NCBI RefSeq assembly: GCF_002156385.1
Contig: NZ_MVJM01000002.1
Coordinates: forward strand, 1,054,517-1,118,516
Direction of reading: 5' to 3'
Length of the DNA: 64,000 nt
Source: Halalkalibacter urbisdiaboli
GTDB taxonomy: Bacteria > Bacillota > Bacilli > Bacillales > Bacillaceae_D
Shown here: positions 57,862-64,000 of the stretch, one piece after another
How the letters are laid out: each line of letters opens with the position of its first letter
How positions within the stretch are numbered: position 1 is the first letter of the stretch
Made by a program: the position numbers and the translations under genes
The notes under the pieces: generated by a model
The model's input: the letters and a program-made list of their open reading frames with translations, nothing else
What the model was told of the DNA's origin: nothing
Database searches by the model: none

Positions 57862-58725
57862 TCATAGGGACATATCACCGTATGCTAGAACGATTCGGTC
57901 CTTGCCATTAATGTCATCACGAACCTCAGTCGTTGCCCGCGGAAAGGCAGTTTGAAGCAGCTTCCGGACAGTTTCTCCTTGACCCATTCCAACCTCAAAG
58001 CCGACTAATGCTTTCGGCTGAACAACATTAGGGAGCTCCTCAATTAGTCTCCGGTACAGCACATAGCCATCCTCTCCACCAAACAGTGCAAGATGAGGCT
58101 CATGCTCGCGGACATGGACAGCTAAGTCGCTTTCTTCATGCAATGGAATATACGGTGGATTAGAGACGATTACATCTAGTCTTTGTTTCTTCTCTATAAA
58201 AGGCTGAAGTAAATCGCCTTGGAAAAACTCAATGTGAGCATGAAGGTTCTCAGCATTTTGCTTTGCGACCACCAGCGCCCTTTCCGAAATATCCGTTGCA
58301 TAGACCTTACTATTTTCTGCTTCAAGTGCCAGCGTAATCGCAATCGCCCCACTACCTGTCCCAATATCGGCTATTTGTATGGCACGATCTGAAAAGAGCG
58401 CCTGCTTCTTTTGTAAAATCGCAAGTACAAGCTCCTCGGTTTCTGGTCTCGGAATTAACACATCACTATTCACCGTAAAGCGTCGACCATAAAACTCCTC
58501 ATAGCCGGTTAAGTGCTGAACAGGGATCCCGTTCGCATACGCGTGCACATCGTTCTTAAAGCGATTCCAAACGTCCTCTTCAAGTGGATCACGATAGCGT
58601 AAAAGTAGCTCCGTCCTCGTCACATCTAGGTGATGACGCATGAACCATTCTGCGGCTGGCGGCTCTAGTTGACGTTCTTCTAAAAAAGAAGAAGCCCAGT
58701 TGAGGGCTTCGTAAACAGTCATCAT
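57862..58725 (-). CDS. prmC: Release-factor glutamine methyltransferase
   Basis: Methylates the Gln of the GGQ motif in peptide release factors using SAM. 287 residues. SAM-binding ADIGTGSGAIAITLA and the substrate motif VSNPPYIP are intact; the N-terminal helical domain precedes. Starts one base after the prfA stop (two adjacent ATGs, 58725 and 58722), so it is translationally coupled with its substrate gene. Confidence 0.95.
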   Translation of the reverse strand: MMTVYEALNWASSFLEERQLEPPAAEWFMRHHLDVTRTELLLRYRDPLEEDVWNRFKNDVHAYANGIPVQHLTGYEEFYGRRFTVNSDVLIPRPETEELVLAILQKKQALFSDRAIQIADIGTGSGAIAITLALEAENSKVYATDISERALVVAKQNAENLHAHIEFFQGDLLQPFIEKKQRLDVIVSNPPYIPLHEESDLAVHVREHEPHLALFGGEDGYVLYRRLIEELPNVVQPKALVGFEVGMGQGETVRKLLQTAFPRATTEVRDDINGKDRIVLAYGDMSL

Positions 58726-58726
58726 C

Positions 58727-59797
58727 TTACTCTTCCGCCCGTTGCATCATTTCTGCCTGCTCTTCAACAATTAACGCATCAATGACTTCATCAAGCTTTC
58801 CTTGTAAAATTTGATCAAGCTTTTGTAGCGTAAGCCCAATCCGGTGATCTGTTACACGGCTTTGCGGGAAATTGTACGTACGAATCCGTTCAGAACGATC
58901 CCCTGTCCCAACAGCAAGCTTCCGGTTTTGGTCATACTCTGCCTGCGCTTCTTGCTGGAACTTATCATACACACGTGCACGAAGAACCTTCATCGCTTTT
59001 TCCTTGTTTTTAATTTGCGATTTTTCGTCCTGACACGAAACAACCGTCCCTGTCGGAAGATGTGTTAAACGAACAGCCGACATCGTCGTATTAACACTTT
59101 GTCCACCTGGTCCACTTGATGCAAACGTATCAACACGGATATCCTTCTCATGGATTTCAATTTCAACTTCTTCCGCCTCTGGCAATACAGCAACCGTCGC
59201 TGTAGACGTATGAATCCGACCACCTGATTCTGTCGCCGGTACACGCTGCACACGGTGTGCCCCATTTTCATACTTCAATTTCGAGTACGCGCCTGCGCCA
59301 TTGACCATGAAAATGATTTCTTTAAAGCCACCGAGCTCCGTTGCTGTAGATTCGATAACTTCTGTACGCCAGCCTTGTGCCTCAGCATAACGAGAGTACA
59401 TCTTATAAAGGTCACCTGCAAATAGCTGCGCTTCGTCCCCGCCAGCAGCACCACGAATTTCGACGATAACGTTCTTATCATCATTCGGATCCTTCGGTAA
59501 GAGCAAGATTTTCAAACGAGCTTCAAGCTCTCCATGACGAGTCGACAGCTCCTCAATTTCCTCTTTCACCATCGCATACATCTCATCATCGAGCTTTTCA
59601 TCTAGCATCGCTTTTGCATCTTTATACTGCTGTGTTACTTCCTTATATTCACGGTAAACTTGTACAGTTTCCTCAAGATTAGACTGTTCCTTTGAATATT
59701 CACGTAACTTTTTTGAATCATTAATGACATCAGGATCACTAAGTAATTCATTTAAACGATCATAACGGTCTTCTAACGATTGTAAACGATCAAACAC
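58727..59797 (-). CDS. prfA: Peptide chain release factor 1
   Basis: 356 residues. Recognises UAA and UAG stop codons. GGQ loop in [12 protein letters not shown]; the codon-reading PxT-type motif is in [12 protein letters not shown]. The start is GTG at 59797 ([19 protein letters not shown]..., like B. subtilis) with GAGGTG six bases upstream; a longer in-frame extension of 26 codons has no ribosome site. In B. subtilis tdk and rpmE precede prfA; here a divergent oxidoreductase gene does. Confidence 0.95.
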   Translation of the reverse strand: MFDRLQSLEDRYDRLNELLSDPDVINDSKKLREYSKEQSNLEETVQVYREYKEVTQQYKDAKAMLDEKLDDEMYAMVKEEIEELSTRHGELEARLKILLLPKDPNDDKNVIVEIRGAAGGDEAQLFAGDLYKMYSRYAEAQGWRTEVIESTATELGGFKEIIFMVNGAGAYSKLKYENGAHRVQRVPATESGGRIHTSTATVAVLPEAEEVEIEIHEKDIRVDTFASSGPGGQSVNTTMSAVRLTHLPTGTVVSCQDEKSQIKNKEKAMKVLRARVYDKFQQEAQAEYDQNRKLAVGTGDRSERIRTYNFPQSRVTDHRIGLTLQKLDQILQGKLDEVIDALIVEEQAEMMQRAEE

Positions 59798-59969
59798 GGC
59801 TTTCACCTCATTAAAGTTTCCAGTGCATAACGGTCTAATTATAGTATATGGGCGGGTTTGGGTCAATGTGAACACGAGCGCAAACCGTTATTAATGGATT
59901 GATTTGCTAATTTTAGGGAATAGTGTGTGTAGGAGAATGTATTTGTATGTAGAAGAGGTGGTTAGAAGC

Positions 59970-61283
59970 ATGAAATACGTCATTATCGGAGGCGACGCAG
60001 CCGGGATGAGTGCGGCAATGCAAATTGTCCGAAACGATGAGCAAGCTAGAATTACGACGCTTGAAAGAGGCGAAGTCTACTCCTATGCACAATGCGGAAT
60101 TCCATATTACATAAGCGGTGTTATTACTGAGAAAGAAAAGCTAATCGCCCGTACAGTCGATACGTACCGAAAAAAACATGGCATTGATGCAAGAGTCAAT
60201 CACGAGGTAACTGGCATCGACCCTAAAGCCAAAAAAGTATCCGGTGAAAACTTTGAAGTTGAGTATGATCGGCTCCTTATTGCGACTGGTGCCAGTCCTG
60301 TTGTCCCAAATTGGGAAGGTGTCGATTTACAGGGGATTCATACAGTCAAAACCATTCCCCATGCAGAAGCGATTATGTCTGATTTAAAACAGGATGTAAA
60401 AAAAATCGTAGTCATCGGCGGCGGCGCTGTCGGCTTGGAAATGACCGAAAACTTTGTTGAACTCGGTAAAAAGGTTACAATTATTGAACGAGCATCGCAT
60501 CTTGCCAAAAGCTTTGATAAAGAACTTGCAGGTGCCATTCACAAAGAAGCCGAAGAGCACGGTGTGAACGTCATCTTAAATCAATCCGTACAATCCTTCA
60601 AAGGCAATAACAAAGTCGAAGCTGTCATAACCGACCAACAAGAGATTGAAGCTGATCTAGTCCTTGTGGCGATTGGTATTAGACCGAATACCGACTTTTT
60701 AAAGGATAGCGGTCTTCACCTCGAGGAAAGTGGCGCGATTAACGTGAACGCCTATATGGAAACGAATCTTCCTGATATTTATGCAGCAGGCGATTGTGCA
60801 ACTCAATTTCATCGTATGAAGCAGAAGGCTGATTATTTCCCACTCGGGACTCATGCCAATAAGCAAGGGCGTTTAGCTGGATTAAATATGGTCGGGAAAA
60901 CCCGTGCCTTCCAAGGCATCGTCGGCACATATATTATGAAATTTTTTGATTTAACACTTGCGAGTACTGGCTTACCTGAGGAGGAAATTGAAAAGCTTGG
61001 CTATCCATATAAAAGTGTTCAAGCCGACTTCCCCGATATTGCAGGCTATTATCCCGGTAAGGAACGCTTAATGATTCGAATGCTTTACCATGAAAAAACA
61101 GAGCAATTACTAGGGGCCCAGGTTATCGGGAAAGCCGGCGTTGATAAACGAATTGACGTTCTTGCCACGGCCCTGTTTAACAATAATACGATGACCCAGC
61201 TCGAGGATCTCGATTTGGCTTACTCACCTCCGTATAACGGTGTTTGGGATCCGATCCAACAAACAGCGAGACGACGAGGTTAA
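59970..61283 (+). CDS. CoA-disulfide reductase-like FAD oxidoreductase
   Basis: 437 residues, pyridine nucleotide-disulfide oxidoreductase family. FAD motif [14 protein letters not shown] at residue 7, single redox Cys42 in [12 protein letters not shown] as in CoA-disulfide reductases and NADH oxidases, NAD(P)H motif [17 protein letters not shown], second FAD motif IYAAGDCA and a C-terminal dimerisation domain. Likely keeps CoA-SH reduced, a low-molecular-weight thiol system used in Bacillus; NADH oxidase or polysulfide reductase are alternatives. ATG at 59970 behind AGAGGTGG. Divergent from prfA; followed by repeat copy C. Confidence 0.9.
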   Translation: MKYVIIGGDAAGMSAAMQIVRNDEQARITTLERGEVYSYAQCGIPYYISGVITEKEKLIARTVDTYRKKHGIDARVNHEVTGIDPKAKKVSGENFEVEYDRLLIATGASPVVPNWEGVDLQGIHTVKTIPHAEAIMSDLKQDVKKIVVIGGGAVGLEMTENFVELGKKVTIIERASHLAKSFDKELAGAIHKEAEEHGVNVILNQSVQSFKGNNKVEAVITDQQEIEADLVLVAIGIRPNTDFLKDSGLHLEESGAINVNAYMETNLPDIYAAGDCATQFHRMKQKADYFPLGTHANKQGRLAGLNMVGKTRAFQGIVGTYIMKFFDLTLASTGLPEEEIEKLGYPYKSVQADFPDIAGYYPGKERLMIRMLYHEKTEQLLGAQVIGKAGVDKRIDVLATALFNNNTMTQLEDLDLAYSPPYNGVWDPIQQTARRRG

Positions 61284-61313
61284 AGAACAAATCTGCAAAG
61301 CTGTTTGTTTCAA

Positions 61314-61395
61314 GCGATGTGTGAAGCCACTGCCGTCCTTTTAAGCCAATAGGAGCGGTTTTCTCCTATTGGCGCGCAGTGTGCGGAGCCATCGC
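61314..61395. repeat. Interspersed repeat, copy C (complete)
   Basis: Outer arms GCGATG..CACTGC (61314-61333) and GCAGTG..CATCGC (61376-61395) are inverted; each encloses a same-orientation core (TGTGAAGC, TGCGGAGC). The central perfect 10-bp hairpin CCAATAGGAG/CTCCTATTGG has loop CGGTTTT and is followed by CGCGC. Layout equals copy B, but the paired blocks have changed on both sides together. Confidence 0.82.
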
Positions 61396-61441
61396 ACTTC
61401 CTTGAATGCCTTTCATGCTTTTTATCCTTATCTTTTTAAGA

Positions 61442-61471
61442 AAAACTCTTAGCCCTAGAGCTAAGAGTTTT
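61442..61471. terminator. Bidirectional terminator
   Basis: 12-bp perfect stem (61442-61453 with 61460-61471), 6-base loop, T-runs on both strands. It overlaps the last codons of the lipoprotein gene on the minus strand and also ends transcription from the oxidoreductase. Confidence 0.9.
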
Positions 61472-61934
61472 GATCATTTTCGTTAATATGGATTTGATAA
61501 CGAGGAATTTGCCTTTTGAACTCTTGTCTCAAAGCTTTCATTTCTTTCTTTTTTTCATCCTCATCCATATCCTCTGGAACGGTTAAATTTATCCAAGCGT
61601 GACTTCCCATGATAATAACCATTCCCGGCTGGAACGGAGAGTCCTCTACGACACCTCGCAAGGTCACTTGGTCATCTCCCATTGTTTGACGGTTGGCGTC
61701 CATCGTCCGAAAGCTTGTTCCTGTTGTATTTTCCTGACCGCGATGACGATAGGTTGGTAGCTTATCCATCCCATGGTAATTCGCCGGTCCAGGTCCGAGC
61801 AACCCGTACGTAATCTGGTCCATGGACGGTTGTGTTGCCCTCATCTGCATCCCTTGAGCCTCAGACTTTTCAGGCTCGTTACAGCCAGTCAGTAAAACCG
61901 CACCAACGACACAGCCTAACCAAAATCGTTTCAT
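61461..61934 (-). CDS. Lipoprotein of unknown function
   Basis: 157 residues. Signal peptide with lipobox LLTGC (Cys18). The mature part contains a hydrophilic region with YGLLGPGPANYHGMDKLP and TYRHRGQENTTGTSFRTMD, a predicted beta segment GMVIIMGSHAWINLTVPE, and a highly charged helix (DEDEKKKEMKALRQEFKRQ) before the C-terminus. It resembles small YhcN/YlaJ-type spore lipoproteins in size and charge pattern, but I do not recognise a family with certainty. ATG at 61934 follows AGGAGGTG. Confidence 0.75.
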   Translation of the reverse strand: MKRFWLGCVVGAVLLTGCNEPEKSEAQGMQMRATQPSMDQITYGLLGPGPANYHGMDKLPTYRHRGQENTTGTSFRTMDANRQTMGDDQVTLRGVVEDSPFQPGMVIIMGSHAWINLTVPEDMDEDEKKKEMKALRQEFKRQIPRYQIHINENDQNS

Positions 61935-62053
61935 GTGAGCACCTCCTGCTACGTTAAGTAGGGCTGCATCTTTAGGTTGCCCACATGAACGAATTTACTA
62001 CTCACAATAATGCCCAGTCCGACCTTACATAAAACAACGACATATTGCTTACG

Positions 62054-63697
62054 CTAATGAGTGTGTACAGCATCATGTAAATGCTTTTCTAGCTCCTGCG
62101 TTAGCTTTTCTTTTTCGTCATCACTCCATTGTAATTGGCGTGCTAGCCAATCAATAACTTGCTGCTTCCATTGCTGAACCCAATCAATATTAAAAAATAA
62201 TGCGCTCGTTCGACGAATAAAGAAGTCAACCGGCGTGACCGTCATTTCTTCGTTTACAGCATAAGCTAGCTGCAAAAACAGCGCTAAAGGAAGCTCAGCA
62301 TCTTGATTATAATGTTGTGTATATTCGAAAACTTGCTCAATATTGGAACCATATCTCCGTGCTAACATCGTTGATTCTTCTTCTGTTAGACCGAGCTTTA
62401 CACCTTTTTCTATTTTTTCTTTCATGTATGAAGCAAATTGAGCTGAACCACCTACGTCTCCTCCGGAAATCGGGAGCGTCTTCGTGATACATGGTGAAAA
62501 TAACGTTTGTTGCTCCTGCTTAAACTGCTCGGCAAGCTGGTTGACAACTAACTCAGCCATTTTTCGGTATCCTGTTAATTTCCCACCAGCGATTGTCATT
62601 AATCCCGATTCCGAAGTCCAAATTTCATCTTTTCTGGAGATTTCAGACGGGTCTTTTCCGTCTTCATGAATCAGTGGTCTCAATCCGGTCCAGCTTGATT
62701 CAATATCATCCACACGCATCTTTAAAGTCGGAAACATAAAATTAATCGCATCAAGCACATATTGACGGTCTTCACTGGTCATTCTTGGATGAACCATATC
62801 TCCTGTGTACGTTGTATCTGTCGTTCCTACATATGTCTTCCCATCCCGCGGAATCGCAAACACCATTCTTCGATCAGGCGTATCAAAATAAATCGCTTGC
62901 TTCAATGGAAATCTACTTTGATCAATAACAATATGAATTCCTTTTGTTAATTGAAGTGATTTTCCTTTTTTCGAGCCGTCCTTTTCACGGAGCGTATCAA
63001 CCCAAGGGCCTGCAGCATTGACAATTTTCTTTGCATAAATTGAATACAGCTCACCCGACATTTGGTCCTTTACTACGACACCAACGACTTTCCCCTCTTC
63101 TTTAATAAAGTCCTCAACCTTCGCATAATTCATCAGGTCAGCCCCATGCTCACTCGCTTTTTTCGCGACCTCAATCGTTAATCTAGCATCGTCCGTCTTA
63201 TACTCGACGTAATAGCCGCCACCTTTTAGTCCATCCTGTCTTAATAGCGGCTCTAATCGTGCTGTTTCTTCGGCTGTTAACATCGAACGACGCTCGTTGC
63301 GTTTAACCCCCGCTAAAAAATCATACACACGCAAACCAAGCGACGTTGAAAACTTTCCAAACGTTCCCCCTTCATGAATCGGCAGAAGCATCCACTCAGG
63401 TGTCGTTACATGCGGTCCATTTTCATATACAATCGCCCGCTCTTTTCCAACCTCTGCAACCATCTTCACTTCAAATTGCTTTAAATAACGCAAGCCACCA
63501 TGAACCAATTTCGTTGAACGACTCGACGTACCAGCTGCGAAATCCTGCATTTCAACAAGCGCGGTTTTCATTCCACGCGTAGTCGCATCTAATGCAATCC
63601 CACAACCAGTAATGCCTCCACCGATAATAAGCACATCATATTGTTTATGATCCATCGTATTTAATAACTGTTGCCGTGTTTTACTTGAAAATGCCAT
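62054..63697 (-). CDS. glpD: Aerobic glycerol-3-phosphate dehydrogenase
   Basis: 547 residues. FAD-dependent enzyme oxidising glycerol-3-phosphate to dihydroxyacetone phosphate and passing electrons to menaquinone, at the inner face of the membrane. FAD motif VLIIGGGITGCGIALDA and the signature GTSSRSTKLVHGGLRYL (residues 56-72) are present, plus the C-terminal GlpD domain. ATG at 63697 behind AGGGGGA. Upstream glpF/glpK would lie outside the window. No GlpP-type antiterminator hairpin was seen in the 68 bases before the tandem repeat. Confidence 0.96.
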   Translation of the reverse strand: MAFSSKTRQQLLNTMDHKQYDVLIIGGGITGCGIALDATTRGMKTALVEMQDFAAGTSSRSTKLVHGGLRYLKQFEVKMVAEVGKERAIVYENGPHVTTPEWMLLPIHEGGTFGKFSTSLGLRVYDFLAGVKRNERRSMLTAEETARLEPLLRQDGLKGGGYYVEYKTDDARLTIEVAKKASEHGADLMNYAKVEDFIKEEGKVVGVVVKDQMSGELYSIYAKKIVNAAGPWVDTLREKDGSKKGKSLQLTKGIHIVIDQSRFPLKQAIYFDTPDRRMVFAIPRDGKTYVGTTDTTYTGDMVHPRMTSEDRQYVLDAINFMFPTLKMRVDDIESSWTGLRPLIHEDGKDPSEISRKDEIWTSESGLMTIAGGKLTGYRKMAELVVNQLAEQFKQEQQTLFSPCITKTLPISGGDVGGSAQFASYMKEKIEKGVKLGLTEEESTMLARRYGSNIEQVFEYTQHYNQDAELPLALFLQLAYAVNEEMTVTPVDFFIRRTSALFFNIDWVQQWKQQVIDWLARQLQWSDDEKEKLTQELEKHLHDAVHTH

Positions 63698-64000
63698 CTT
63701 TTAGTCCCCCTATGGTTTCTCTCCTTGATGTTGTTGGCGCTGCTGCGAATCGTCTTTTCGAAGCTTGAGCCTCCCTGTGGTCGGCTGTCGGCGCGCAAAT
63801 TACGCACGCCTCTTATAACCTGAGCCTCCCTGTGGTTGGCTGTCGGCGCGCAAAAACCGCACGCCTATACAAAACCTGAGCCTCCCTGTGGTCGGCTGTC
63901 GGCGCGCAAATTACGCACGCCTATACAAAACCTTGAGCCTCCCTGCGGTCGGCTGCCGGCGCGCAAATTACGCACGCCTATACAAAACCTTGAGCCTCCC
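63698..64000. other. Upstream region of glpD
   Basis: 303 bases with no gene. The first 68 hold the glpD ribosome site and leader; from 63766 to the window end it is a tandem repeat. No promoter could be placed. Confidence 0.6.
63766..64000. repeat. 55-57 bp tandem repeat, running off the right edge
   Basis: Units start with TGAGCCTCCCTG at 63766, 63821, 63877, 63934 and 63991 (partial), spacings 55, 56, 57 and 57. Each holds GGCGCGC and GCACGCC arms that can form a 7-bp hairpin (one G-U) around a 7-base loop whose sequence varies (AAATTAC or AAAAACC). Units differ at few positions, so the array is recent or homogenised. It is GC-rich compared with its surroundings. Confidence 0.92.

Noticed and set aside
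63766-64000. Tandem repeat as coding repeats
   Set aside because: Unit lengths of 55, 56 and 57 bases shift the frame between units.

Overview
This window looks like a stretch of chromosome from a spore-forming, alkaliphilic Bacillus-type bacterium (family Bacillaceae). Sporulation genes (spoIIID, spoIIQ, spoIID, spoIIR) and the order spoIIID-mbl-flhO-flhP-fabZ and prfA-prmC-spoIIR-ywlB-ywlC-mntP-ywlE-rpiB-ywlG-glyA-upp-mnaA-atp match the Bacillus backbone. The ATP synthase carries the substitutions described for alkaliphilic Bacillus (PxxExxP in subunit c; Lys179 and Gly211 in subunit a). There is a gene for an S-layer protein that starts like the SlpA of B. pseudofirmus OF4 as I remember it. 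Species identity is inference.

Layout. 1-20.5 kb is a cell-envelope region: a stalk-domain protein, an ECF sigma/anti-sigma pair, ugd and gtaB (UDP-glucuronate supply for acidic wall polymers), a membrane acyltransferase, an L,D-transpeptidase with stalk domains, another stalk-domain protein, a large S-layer gene with a strong promoter and a structured leader, three SLH-anchored enzymes (NlpC/P60, subtilase, amidase), a peptidoglycan-binding NlpC/P60 gene broken by an in-frame TAA, and a very acidic lipoprotein. 20.7-26.6 kb holds a PAS-GGDEF-EAL protein, fabZ, an EpuA-like small membrane protein, flhP, flhO, mbl and spoIIID. 26.7-31.9 kb is a catabolite-controlled transport operon: a 58-residue membrane protein, symporter small subunit, sodium:solute symporter, DUF294/CBS regulator and DEDDh exonuclease, with two cre sites. 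32-36.9 kb has spoIIQ, spoIID, murA, a degraded reading frame and ywzB. 37.2-44.5 kb is the complete atpZIBEFHAGDC operon. 44.8-48.2 kb, between the atp operon and mnaA, holds a Vpr-like protease and a NERD-domain gene bracketed by helically phased short-repeat arrays. 48.4-59.8 kb is conserved backbone from mnaA to prfA. The right end has a CoA-disulfide reductase-like gene, a lipoprotein, glpD and the start of a 55-57 bp tandem repeat that runs off the edge.

Nearly all genes lie on the minus strand; the exceptions are the acyltransferase, the SLH-NlpC/P60 gene and the CoA-disulfide reductase. The most unusual signals are non-coding: three copies of an interspersed repeat whose stems covary between copies (about 23.05, 33.2 and 61.3 kb), two arrays of a TTATCATCATTTTT motif with about 20.5 bp period on either side of the NERD gene, and the tandem repeat upstream of glpD. 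I saw no rRNA, tRNA, insertion sequence, prophage or CRISPR array. All motif matches were made by eye without database searches.
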